Positions 23,612 through 31,926 of a stretch of 64,000 nucleotides of DNA are shown piece after piece. The notes below the pieces were generated by a model. The model did not search any database and was not told the origin of the DNA. It was given only the letters and a program-made list of their open reading frames with translations. Each line of letters starts with the position of its first letter. Within the stretch, counting starts at the first letter, position 1. Origin of the DNA: Nocardioides sp. Root1257 (GTDB lineage Bacteria > Actinomycetota > Actinomycetes > Propionibacteriales > Nocardioidaceae); the NCBI RefSeq assembly GCF_001425175.1, contig NZ_LMDV01000010.1:62001-126000 (forward strand), written 5' to 3'. Both the position numbers and the translations under genes were made by a program.

Positions 23612-25543
23612 GTGTCCAAGCAGGTCAAGCAGCTCGACCGGGTGATCATCCGGTTCGCGGGCGACTCCGGTGACGGCATGCAGCTGACCGGTGACCGGTT
23701 CACGTCGGAGTCGGCCGTCTTCGGCAACGACCTGATGACGCTGCCGAACTTCCCGGCCGAGATCCGGGCGCCCCAGGGCACGCTGCCGGGCGTCTCGTCC
23801 TTCCAGGTGCACTTCGCCGACCACGACATCCTCACCGCCGGCGACGCCCCGGACGTGCTGGTCGCGATGAACCCGGCCGCGCTCAAGGCCAACCTCGGCG
23901 ACCTCCCCCGCGGCGCGGCGATCATCGTCGACACCCACGACTTCACCAAGCGCAACCTCGACAAGGCCGGCTACGACGTCAACCCGCTCGACCTGCTGGG
24001 CGACGCGAACGACCCGCTCGGCGAGTTCCAGGTCCAGCCGCTGGACCTGACCGGGATGACGGTCGAGGCGGTCAAGGAGTTCGGCCTGTCCCGCAAGGAC
24101 GCCGCCCGCGCGAAGAACATGTTCGCGCTCGGGCTGCTGTCGTGGATGTACGGGCGCCCGATCGACTCGACGATCAGCTTCCTGGAGAAGCGGTTCGCGA
24201 AGGTCGCAGACATCCGCGACGCCAACATCACGGCGTTCAAGGCCGGCTGGAACTTCGGCGAGACGACCGAGGCGTTCGTCGTGCAGTACGAGATCAAGCC
24301 GGCCCCGATGAGCGCGGGCACCTACCGCAACATCAGCGGCAACCTGGCGCTCTCGTACGGCCTGATCGCCGGCGGCGTGCAGTCGGGGCTGCCGGTGTTC
24401 CTGGGCTCCTACCCGATCACGCCGGCCTCGGACATCCTCCACGAGCTCTCGAAGCACAAGGCGTTCGGCGTCACCACGCTGCAGGCCGAGGACGAGATCG
24501 CCGGCATCGGCGCGGCCATCGGAGCCGCGTTCGCCGGCTCGCTCGGTGTCACCACCACCTCAGGTCCCGGCCTCGCGCTGAAGTCCGAGGCGATCGGCCT
24601 GGCCGTGATGACCGAGCTCCCGCTGGTCGTCGTCGACGTCCAGCGCGGCGGGCCGTCCACCGGTCTGCCGACCAAGACGGAGCAGGCCGACCTGCTGCAG
24701 GCGATGTTCGGGCGCAACGGCGAGGCCCCGGTGCCGATCGTGGCACCGCAGTCCCCCGGCGACTGCTTCAACGCCGCGCTCGAGGCGGCGCGGATCGCGA
24801 TCACCTACCGGACCCCGGTGCTGCTGCTCTCCGACGGCTACCTCGCCAACGGCTCCGAGCCGTGGCGGATCCCGGAGATCGCCGACCTCCCCACCATCGA
24901 CCCGGCGTTCGCGACCGAGCGCAACCAGACGGTCACGGCCAAGGACGGCACCGAGGTCGAGGAGTACTGGCCCTACCTGCGCGACGAGGACACGCTCGCC
25001 CGCCCGTGGGCCATCCCCGGCACCCCCGGCCTCGAGCACCGCATCGGTGGCATCGAGAAGGCCAAGGGCACCGGCAACATCTCCTACGACCCCGCCAACC
25101 ACGACTACATGGTCCGGATCCGCCAGGCGAAGGTCGACCGGATCGCGGACTCGCTGCCGCCGCTCGAGGTCGACGACCCCTCAGGTGAGGCGAAGGTCCT
25201 GGTGATCGGCTGGGGCTCGACGTACGGCCCGATCGGCGCTGGCTGCCGCCGGGTCCGCAAGGCCGGCTACAACGTGGCGCAGGTGCACCTGCGTCACCTC
25301 AACCCGTTTCCGAAGGACCTCGGCGAGATCCTCAAGCGCTACGACAAGGTGCTCTGCCCCGAGATGAACCTCGGCCAGCTCAGCCTGCTGCTGCGCGGCA
25401 AGTACCTCGTCGACGCGATCGGCTACAACCAGGTCAACGGCATGCCCATCAAGGCAGCAGCGCTCGCCGACGCCATCGGCGGCCTGGTCGCCGAGGCCGA
25501 GGGCGTGACCGTCGACCTCACTCCGCAGGAGGCATCGCAGTGA
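23612..25543 (+). CDS. korA: 2-oxoglutarate:ferredoxin oxidoreductase, alpha subunit
   Basis: A 643-residue subunit with the gamma-like domain fused to the N-terminus (VIIRFAGDSGDGMQLTGDRF) and the alpha domain after about residue 200 (GSYPITPASDILHELS, EDEIAGIGAAIGAAFAG, TTTSGPGLALKSEAIGLAV, VVDVQRGGPSTGLPTKTEQ). With KorB it oxidises 2-oxoglutarate to succinyl-CoA using ferredoxin, an alternative to the NAD-linked dehydrogenase. GTG at 23612 begins SKQVKQLDRV just before the conserved domain; an upstream in-frame ATG at 23489 lies inside the palindrome and is unlikely. It overlaps korB by 4 nt. Confidence 0.94.
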   Translation: MSKQVKQLDRVIIRFAGDSGDGMQLTGDRFTSESAVFGNDLMTLPNFPAEIRAPQGTLPGVSSFQVHFADHDILTAGDAPDVLVAMNPAALKANLGDLPRGAAIIVDTHDFTKRNLDKAGYDVNPLDLLGDANDPLGEFQVQPLDLTGMTVEAVKEFGLSRKDAARAKNMFALGLLSWMYGRPIDSTISFLEKRFAKVADIRDANITAFKAGWNFGETTEAFVVQYEIKPAPMSAGTYRNISGNLALSYGLIAGGVQSGLPVFLGSYPITPASDILHELSKHKAFGVTTLQAEDEIAGIGAAIGAAFAGSLGVTTTSGPGLALKSEAIGLAVMTELPLVVVDVQRGGPSTGLPTKTEQADLLQAMFGRNGEAPVPIVAPQSPGDCFNAALEAARIAITYRTPVLLLSDGYLANGSEPWRIPEIADLPTIDPAFATERNQTVTAKDGTEVEEYWPYLRDEDTLARPWAIPGTPGLEHRIGGIEKAKGTGNISYDPANHDYMVRIRQAKVDRIADSLPPLEVDDPSGEAKVLVIGWGSTYGPIGAGCRRVRKAGYNVAQVHLRHLNPFPKDLGEILKRYDKVLCPEMNLGQLSLLLRGKYLVDAIGYNQVNGMPIKAAALADAIGGLVAEAEGVTVDLTPQEASQ

Positions 25544-26625
25544 CCACCAGTACCGAGCTCCCGTTCCCCGGCCTCCGGTCGGGTGTCGAGCTGGTCCCGA
25601 CCAACGACCAGCCCCAGACCGGCAAGGAGTACACCTCCGACCAGGAGGTGCGCTGGTGCCCGGGCTGCGGCGACTACGCCGTCCTCAAGGCCGTGCAGGG
25701 CTTCCTGCCCGAGCTCGGCCTGCGGCGCGAGAACATCGTCTTCGTCTCTGGCATCGGCTGCTCCTCGCGGTTCCCGTACTACCTCGACACCTACGGCATG
25801 CACTCGATCCACGGCCGCGCGCCGTCGATCGCGACCGGCATCGCGACGGCCCGCGAGGACCTGTCGGTCTGGGTCGTCACCGGTGACGGCGACGCGCTCT
25901 CGATCGGCGGCAACCACCTGATCCACGCGCTGCGCCGCAACGTGAACATGACGATCATGCTCTTCAACAACCGGATCTACGGCCTCACCAAGGGCCAGTA
26001 CTCCCCCACCTCCGAGGCCGGCAAGATCACCAAGTCGACCCCGATGGGCTCGCTGGACCACCCGTTCAACCCGGTGTCGCTCGCGCTGGGCGCCGAGGGC
26101 TCTTTCGTGGCCCGCACCATCGACTCGGACCGCAAGCACCTCACCTCGGTGCTGTCGGCGGCGGCCGCGCACCGCGGCACGTCGTTCGTCGAGATCTACC
26201 AGAACTGCCCGATCTTCAACGACGGCGCGTTCGACGCGATCAAGAACAACGACACCAAGGCCGACGCGATCATCCCGCTCGTCCACGGCGAGCCGATCCT
26301 CTTCGGCAACGGCAGCAAGGGGCTGGTCCGCGACACCGAGACCGGCGGGGTCAAGGTCGCGCTGGTGGCCGACGTCGGTCAGGACGCGATCATGGTCCAC
26401 GACGCCCACAACACGGACCCGACGACCGCCTTCGCGATCTCGCGGCTGACCGACTCCGGCTACCTCAACCAGTCGCCGATCGGCATCTTCCGCCAGGTCG
26501 AGCGGCCGACGTACGACGACGGCGCCCGCGGCCAGATCGCCTCGGCCCAGCAGGCCGCTCCCGGCGAGCCCCAGGACCGGCTCGCCGCCCTGATCGGCGG
26601 CGGCGACACCTGGACGGTCGTCTAG
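25540..26625 (+). CDS. korB: 2-oxoglutarate:ferredoxin oxidoreductase, beta subunit
   Basis: A 361-residue thiamine diphosphate-binding subunit. Cysteines for the 4Fe-4S cluster are in RWCPGCGDY (Cys40, Cys43) and SGIGCSSR (Cys74), with a further one in YQNCPIFND. The ThDP/Mg motif is VVTGDGDALSIGGNHL, then MLFNNRIYGLTKGQYSPT. GTG overlaps the korA TGA. A clear terminator follows, so korAB is a two-gene unit. Confidence 0.94.
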   Translation: MTTSTELPFPGLRSGVELVPTNDQPQTGKEYTSDQEVRWCPGCGDYAVLKAVQGFLPELGLRRENIVFVSGIGCSSRFPYYLDTYGMHSIHGRAPSIATGIATAREDLSVWVVTGDGDALSIGGNHLIHALRRNVNMTIMLFNNRIYGLTKGQYSPTSEAGKITKSTPMGSLDHPFNPVSLALGAEGSFVARTIDSDRKHLTSVLSAAAAHRGTSFVEIYQNCPIFNDGAFDAIKNNDTKADAIIPLVHGEPILFGNGSKGLVRDTETGGVKVALVADVGQDAIMVHDAHNTDPTTAFAISRLTDSGYLNQSPIGIFRQVERPTYDDGARGQIASAQQAAPGEPQDRLAALIGGGDTWTVV

Positions 26626-26650
26626 CGGAGACGCGCACCCCACCACGGAC

Positions 26651-26682
26651 AAAGGGTCCCCGCCCGAGAGCGGGGACCCTTT
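26651..26682 (+). terminator. Intrinsic terminator of korAB
   Basis: AAAGGGTCCCCGC (26651-26663) pairs perfectly with GCGGGGACCCTTT (26670-26682) around a 6-nt loop, ending in a short T-run. It starts 26 nt after the korB stop. Confidence 0.9.
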
Positions 26683-26747
26683 CGTGTCTCACGGTGTATC
26701 AACGCACCGGCCGGATACCCATTGGTGGCGGCGGCTAACCATCCGCC

Positions 26748-26753
26748 TATCCT
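26748..26753 (+). promoter_or_regulatory. -10 box TATCCT of a leaderless transcript
   Basis: TATCCT ends 6 nt before the rarD GTG at 26760, with no ribosome binding site between. Confidence 0.5.
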
Positions 26754-26759
26754 GAGCCG

Positions 26760-27668
26760 GTGCCCGATGCCCGCCGTGGTCTGCTGTTCGGCGTCGCGGC
26801 GTACGCGATGTGGGGACTCTTCCCGCTCTACTGGCCGCTGCTCGAGCCAGCCGGCGCGTTCGAGATCCTGGCCCACCGGGTCCTGTGGTCGTGCGTCTCG
26901 ATGTTCGTGCTGCTGCTGGTGCTGCGCCGCGGCCCGCAGCTCCGGGCGATCTGGCGCGACCGGCGGGTGCGCGTGCTGCTCACCGTCGCCGCCGCCGTCA
27001 TCAGCGTGAACTGGGCGACGTACATCTGGGGCGTGAACAACGGCCGCGTCGTCGAGACGTCGCTCGGCTACTTCATCAACCCGCTGGTCACGGTGCTGAT
27101 GGGCGTGGTGATCCTGCACGAGCGGCTGCGGCCGCTCCAGTGGGTCGCGATGGGCATCGCAACCACGGCCGTCGTCGTGCTGAGCCTCGACTACGGCCGG
27201 CTGCCGTACGTCGCGCTCGTGCTGGCCTTCACGTTCGGCAGCTACGGGCTGTGCAAGAAGACCGCCAACGTCGGCGCCACCGACAGCCTGACCTACGAGA
27301 CGGCCGTGATCGCGCCGTTCGCCCTGGCGTACGTCGCCTGGCTGGGCGTGACGGGCGGGTCCAACTTCGCGAGCCACGGCGTCGGCCACTCCCTGCTCTT
27401 CATGACGACCGGCATCGTCACCGCGGTCCCCCTGATCTGCTTCGGCGCCGCCGCCACCCGGGTCTCGATGGTGTCGCTCGGGCTGCTGCAGTACCTCGCG
27501 CCGATCATCCAGTTCGCGCTCGGGGTGCTGTGGTTCCACGAGGACATGCCCGCCGGGCGCTGGGCCGGCTTCGTGCTGGTCTGGATCGCGCTCGTCATCT
27601 TCACCGTCGAGGCGATCCGGCACCGCCGCCGGCAGCTGCGCCTGACGGTGGAGGCGGCCGCCCTCTGA
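26760..27668 (+). CDS. rarD: RarD-type EamA/DMT permease
   Basis: A 302-residue membrane protein with about ten helices, member of the drug/metabolite transporter superfamily (RarD clade). The start has RRGLLFGVAAYAMWGLFPLY and EILAHRVLWS, then NWATYIWGVNNGRVVETSLG, YFINPLVTVLMGVVILHERL and LQYLAPIIQFALGVLWFHE, all typical. The basic C-terminus faces the cytoplasm. The substrate is unknown. Its stop codon lies in the left arm of the palindromic element at 27665-27792. Confidence 0.93.
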   Translation: MPDARRGLLFGVAAYAMWGLFPLYWPLLEPAGAFEILAHRVLWSCVSMFVLLLVLRRGPQLRAIWRDRRVRVLLTVAAAVISVNWATYIWGVNNGRVVETSLGYFINPLVTVLMGVVILHERLRPLQWVAMGIATTAVVVLSLDYGRLPYVALVLAFTFGSYGLCKKTANVGATDSLTYETAVIAPFALAYVAWLGVTGGSNFASHGVGHSLLFMTTGIVTAVPLICFGAAATRVSMVSLGLLQYLAPIIQFALGVLWFHEDMPAGRWAGFVLVWIALVIFTVEAIRHRRRQLRLTVEAAAL

Positions 27669-27792
27669 CGGGTTGAATCGAGAGTTGTGACCGTTGAATC
27701 GGTACTTCTCGACACATCGACTGTCCAGAAGTACCGACTGAACCGTCAGAACTCCCGACTCGACCGTCAGAAGTCTCGATTCAACCCGTCAG
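27665..27792. repeat. 128-bp nested palindrome between convergent genes
   Basis: CTGACGGGTTGAATCGAGA (27665-27683) is exactly inverted at 27774-27792. Inside it a second pair (27684-27709 with 27727-27752) matches at 22 of 26 positions. The arms are made of about four variants of one unit of roughly 24-26 nt (pattern TGACGGTTSARTCGG followed by TACTTCT). Both flanking stop codons, of rarD and of the polyprenyl synthase gene, fall in the outer arms. It probably acts as a two-way terminator and may be a dispersed repeat. Confidence 0.8.
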
Positions 27793-28793
27793 GCCGAGCG
27801 GGTCGCCACGATGTCGGCGAACGCCTCGAGGGCCGCGCGGACCGGGCCCTCGGGCACGACCGCCAGGTGCTGCTTGGCGTCGGCGGCCTGGGCGACGACG
27901 TACGCGCGCGCCTCGTCGAGGGCCGGGTGCTTGCGGAGCAGGTCGAGGGCCTCGGCGTGCAGGGCATCGTCGGTGAGCTCGCCGTCGAGCAGCTCGTGCA
28001 GGCGGGCGTCGGCGGGGTCGATGGAGGCGCGGGCCATGAGCACCGGGAGCGTGGGGACGCCCTCGCGCAGGTCGGTGCCGGGCACCTTGCCGGACTCGAC
28101 CGAGTCGGAGGCGATGTCGAGGATGTCGTCGGAGAGCTGGAAGGCCGCGCCCACGATCTCGCCGTACGCCGTCAGTGCCTCCTCCACCTCGCGCGGGGCT
28201 CCGCCGAAGCGGGCGCCGTAGCGGGCGGAGGTGGCGATCAGTGACCCGGTCTTGCCGGCGACGACCTCGAGGTAGTGCGCGAGCGGGTCCTCGCCAGGCC
28301 CTGGGGTGACGGTCTCGAGGATCTGTCCCTCGACGAGCCGGGTGAACGTCTTTGCCTGGATCCGCACGGCGTCGGCGCCGAGCTCGGCGGTCAGCTCGGA
28401 AGACTTCGAGAAGAGGAAGTCACCGGTGAGGATCGCGACGTGGTTGCCCCAGCGGGTGTGGGCGGCGACGGCGCCGCGGCGCAGGTCGGCCTCGTCCATC
28501 ACGTCGTCGTGGTAGAGCGAGGCGAGGTGGGTCAGCTCGACCACGCAGGCCGCGGTGATCACCTCGTCGGAGCCGGCCCGGTCGCCCAGCTCAGCGGCGA
28601 GCAGCACCAGCAGCGGCCGGAACCGCTTGCCGCCGGCCGCCATCAGGTGGCTGGCCGTCTCGGTCACGAACTCGGCGCGGCTGCGGACGTGGACCGCCAG
28701 CGCCTCCTCGACGAGAGCGAGGCGCTCGTGGAGTCGGGCGGCGAGCTCGTCGTCGCCGACGGGTAGTGCGAGAGCGGCAGATCCGGACGTCAC
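27789..28793 (-). CDS. Polyprenyl diphosphate synthase (long-chain)
   Basis: A 334-residue trans-prenyltransferase. The first Asp-rich motif is in LYHDDVMDEADLRR, the second in QLSDDILDIASD; GGKRFRPLLVLLAAEL and RWGNHVAILTGDFLFSKS are also typical. It condenses isopentenyl diphosphate units to make the menaquinone side chain. GTG at 28793 overlaps the nuoN stop (GTGA), so the gene is the last of the nuo transcript. That ties quinone tail synthesis to complex I expression. Exact chain length cannot be read reliably from the sequence. Confidence 0.93.
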   Translation of the reverse strand: MTSGSAALALPVGDDELAARLHERLALVEEALAVHVRSRAEFVTETASHLMAAGGKRFRPLLVLLAAELGDRAGSDEVITAACVVELTHLASLYHDDVMDEADLRRGAVAAHTRWGNHVAILTGDFLFSKSSELTAELGADAVRIQAKTFTRLVEGQILETVTPGPGEDPLAHYLEVVAGKTGSLIATSARYGARFGGAPREVEEALTAYGEIVGAAFQLSDDILDIASDSVESGKVPGTDLREGVPTLPVLMARASIDPADARLHELLDGELTDDALHAEALDLLRKHPALDEARAYVVAQAADAKQHLAVVPEGPVRAALEAFADIVATRSA

Positions 28794-30388
28794 CTGAGGA
28801 ATTGTCCAGCATGATCGGCCAACGTGAGCACCGGGCCGGGTACGACGCCCAGGACGATCGTCGCGGCGAGCCCTACGGCGATGGTCGCGGAGGTCAGCAC
28901 CGAGGGCCGCGCGACGCTGGCGAGCTCGCCCGCGTCGGGGGTCACGTCGACGAAGAACATCAGCACGATCACCCGCACGTAGAAGAAGACCGCGATGATG
29001 CTGCACACGATCGCCGCGACCACGACCGGCCACGCCCCGGCCGACAGCGCGACCGTGAAGACCGCCCACTTGCCCACGAACCCGGCAGTCAGCGGGATGC
29101 CTGCCATCGAGAGCAGGAAGAACGCGAACAGGCCGGCGACCAGGGGCGAACGGCGGCCCAGGCCCTGCCAGCGCGCGAACGTCGAGGCCTCGCCCGAGGA
29201 GTCGCGCACCAGCGTGACGACCGCGAAGGCGCCGAGCATCGCGAAGCCGTACGTCGTCAGGTAGAACAGCACCGCCTGCATCGACGTGACCTCGCCGTCG
29301 GAGAGCTCGGAGGCCTGCTGCACGCCGAGGACGCCGGTGAGGAGGAAGCCGGTGTGCGCGATCGAGGAGTAGGCGAGCATCCGCTTCATGTCCGTCTGGA
29401 CGACCGCGAGCACCGCGCCCACGACCATCGTCAGGATCGCGATGATCCACAGCATCGGCTGCCAGGTCCAGCGCTCCGAGCCGAAGGCGACGTAGAACAG
29501 CCGCAGGATCGCGCCGAAGGCCGCGATCTTGGTGCCGGCGGCCATGAACGCCGTGACCGGCGTGGGCGCGCCCTGGTAGACGTCGGGGGTCCACGAGTGG
29601 AACGGCGCCGCGCCGACCTTGAACAGCAGGCCGACGGTCAGCATGCCCAGGCCGAGCAGCAGGAGCGTCTGGTTGGAGAGGTCGTTGCGGACCGACTCGT
29701 TGATCTCGGCGTACGACATCGAGCCGGCGAAGCCGTAGGTCAGCGCGACGCCGTACAGGAAGAAGCCGGATGAGAAGGCGCCCAGCAGGAAGTACTTGAG
29801 GGCCGCCTCCTGGCTGAGCAGCCGACGCCGGCGGGCGAGACCGCAGAGCAGGTAGAGCGGGAGCGAGAGGACCTCGAGCGCCACGAACAGCGTGAGCAGG
29901 TCGTTGGCGGTCGGGAAGAGCAGCATGCCGAAGACCGCGAACATCAGCAGCGGGTAGATCTCGGTGTGCTCGAGGCCGCTCTTCGAGGCCTGGCGCTCCG
30001 CCTCGGTGCCGGGCAGCGCGGCCGCCTGGCCGGCGAACGCCGACACCCCGCCCTCGAGGCGGCGCTCCGCGAAGAGCAGCACGCCGCCGAGGGCGACGAC
30101 GAGGATCAGGCCCCAGAAGAAGACGGCCGGGCCGTCGACGGCCAGCGTGCCCTCGACGTCGATCGCGCCGCGGGCGGCACCGTCGTTGTGCACGGTCAGG
30201 TCGCGGGCGACCAGGATCGTGCCGACCAGGGCGGCCACCAGGCCGGCCGCGGCGAGCACGGTCTGCACCAGGAAGCGACGCTGTCGCGGGACGAACGCCT
30301 CGACGACGACACCGACGCACGCGACACCGAAGACGAGGATGAGCGGCCAGATGTCGGCGTACTCGATGGTGGGCTTGGTGAAGTCCAT
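28790..30388 (-). CDS. nuoN: NADH-quinone oxidoreductase subunit N
   Basis: A 532-residue antiporter-like membrane subunit of complex I, about 14 helices. The Lys/Glu proton-channel region is visible in LFKVGAAPFHSWTPDVYQGAP and the preceding KYFLLGAFSSGFFLYG. An extra hydrophilic loop near residues 140-160 (EAERQASKSGLEHTE) follows the second long segment. It overlaps nuoM. Confidence 0.95.
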   Translation of the reverse strand: MDFTKPTIEYADIWPLILVFGVACVGVVVEAFVPRQRRFLVQTVLAAAGLVAALVGTILVARDLTVHNDGAARGAIDVEGTLAVDGPAVFFWGLILVVALGGVLLFAERRLEGGVSAFAGQAAALPGTEAERQASKSGLEHTEIYPLLMFAVFGMLLFPTANDLLTLFVALEVLSLPLYLLCGLARRRRLLSQEAALKYFLLGAFSSGFFLYGVALTYGFAGSMSYAEINESVRNDLSNQTLLLLGLGMLTVGLLFKVGAAPFHSWTPDVYQGAPTPVTAFMAAGTKIAAFGAILRLFYVAFGSERWTWQPMLWIIAILTMVVGAVLAVVQTDMKRMLAYSSIAHTGFLLTGVLGVQQASELSDGEVTSMQAVLFYLTTYGFAMLGAFAVVTLVRDSSGEASTFARWQGLGRRSPLVAGLFAFFLLSMAGIPLTAGFVGKWAVFTVALSAGAWPVVVAAIVCSIIAVFFYVRVIVLMFFVDVTPDAGELASVARPSVLTSATIAVGLAATIVLGVVPGPVLTLADHAGQFLR

Positions 30389-31926
30389 CAGTGAGCACCT
30401 TCCTCGTCGTGGTCAGCGGCGGGAACCGTCGGCGGGTCGTCGGTGACGCCGACGTGGTGGAGCAGCGAGTCGACGGTCGGGTTGACGGCGTCGAGCATCG
30501 GCATCGGGAAGAAGCCGAAGACGACCAGCGCCGCGACCAGGGGTACGACGGCGACCAGCTCGCGCCGGTCGAGGTCACGGATGCCCGCGTCCTCCGGCAC
30601 CTCCGGCCCCGTCATCGTGCGCTGGTAGAGCCAGAGCACGTAGACGGCGGCCAGCACGATGCCGGTGACCGCGACGGCGCCGACCCACCAGTGGTAGTCG
30701 AACGCGGCGATCATCACCAGGATCTCGGAGACGAACTGGCTCAGGCCCGGCAGGCCGAGCGTGGCCAGGCCGGCGACCAGGAAGAGGCCGGCCAGCACCG
30801 GTGCGCGGTGCTCGACGCCGGTGATCTCGCTGATCAGGGACGTGCCCTTGCGCCTGATCAGGTAGCCCGCGAGCAGGAACAGCGCGGCCGTGCCGACTCC
30901 GTGGTTGACCATGTAGAGGATCGAGCCGGAGCCGCCCTGGCTGGTCAGCGCGAAGATGCCGAGCGTGATGAAGCCGAAGTGGCTCAGCGACGTCAGGCCG
31001 ATGAGGCGCAGGATGTCGTCCTGCCCGATCGCGAGGAACGCGCCGTACACGATGGAGATCAGCGCCAGCGTGATGACGACCGGCGTCGCCCACTGCGAGG
31101 CGTTCGGGAAGATGCCGAGGCAGAAGCGCAGCATCCCGAAGGTGCCGATCTTGTCGAGGATGCAGACCAGCAGGACGCTCGTGCCGGGGGTCGCCTTCTC
31201 GGTGGTGTCGGCCAGCCAGGTGTGCAGCGGGAAGAGCGGCGCCTTCACGATGAACGCGATCATGAAGCCGACGAAGAGCCAGCGCTCCCAGGTGGTGCTC
31301 ATGTCGAGCTGCTGGAGGTCCTTGAGCAGGTACGACGGGGTGCCGGCGTCGGCCGAGACGACGTAGAGCCCGATCACCGCGGCGAGCAGCACGAGGCCGC
31401 CACCGAGCTGGTACATCAGGAACTTGAGTGCCGCGAAGCCGCGGCCCTCGCGGCCGAAGCCGCCGATCAGGAAGTACGCCGGGATCAGCGTCGCCTCGAA
31501 GACGACGTAGAAGAGGAAGACGTCGGTCGCGGCGAAGACGCAGAGCGCGAAGCCCTGCAGTGCCAGCGCCCAGGCGAAGAACGCCGCGGGGTTGCGGCCG
31601 TCGGCCTCGTGCCACGACGCCACGAACACGACGGGCACCAGCCCGACGGTCAGCAGGATCATCAGCAGGCCGAGCCCGTCGACGCCGAGGGCGTAGTGGA
31701 CGCCGAGCGCCTCGATCCAGGTGTGGGTCTCCTCCAGCTGCATGCCGTCGCCGGCGTGGAACTGGGTGGCGATGACGATGCCGACAGCCGCGGTGACGAG
31801 CGAGAAGGCGAGCGCCACCTGCTTGGGCAGCGCCGACTCGCGGCCGGCCTTGGGCAACAGCGCCGTGACCAGCGCGCCGACGAGCGGCACGACGATCAGC
31901 GTGGTGAGCCAGGGGAAGTCGTTCAC
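30388..31926 (-). CDS. nuoM: NADH-quinone oxidoreductase subunit M
   Basis: A 512-residue antiporter-like subunit with about 14 helices. Key parts are ALGVDGLGLLMILLTVGL, FYVVFEATLIPAYFLIGGFG (conserved Glu), FIVKAPLFPLHTWLADTTE (conserved Lys) and GLTSLSHFGFITLGIF. GTG at 31926 overlaps the nuoL stop (GTGA). The tail is acidic and His-rich. Confidence 0.95.
   Translation of the reverse strand: MNDFPWLTTLIVVPLVGALVTALLPKAGRESALPKQVALAFSLVTAAVGIVIATQFHAGDGMQLEETHTWIEALGVHYALGVDGLGLLMILLTVGLVPVVFVASWHEADGRNPAAFFAWALALQGFALCVFAATDVFLFYVVFEATLIPAYFLIGGFGREGRGFAALKFLMYQLGGGLVLLAAVIGLYVVSADAGTPSYLLKDLQQLDMSTTWERWLFVGFMIAFIVKAPLFPLHTWLADTTEKATPGTSVLLVCILDKIGTFGMLRFCLGIFPNASQWATPVVITLALISIVYGAFLAIGQDDILRLIGLTSLSHFGFITLGIFALTSQGGSGSILYMVNHGVGTAALFLLAGYLIRRKGTSLISEITGVEHRAPVLAGLFLVAGLATLGLPGLSQFVSEILVMIAAFDYHWWVGAVAVTGIVLAAVYVLWLYQRTMTGPEVPEDAGIRDLDRRELVAVVPLVAALVVFGFFPMPMLDAVNPTVDSLLHHVGVTDDPPTVPAADHDEEGAH

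Noticed and set aside
23269..23964. Longer sulfate-binding protein frame opening at 23964
   Set aside because: It would run through the divergent promoter and into korA; the ATG at 23268 has a ribosome binding site and a lipoprotein signal peptide directly after it.
28794..30578. N-terminal extension of the polyprenyl synthase frame (up to 929 codons)
   Set aside because: The frame runs through nuoN out of phase; the GTG at 28793 overlapping the nuoN stop is the proper start.
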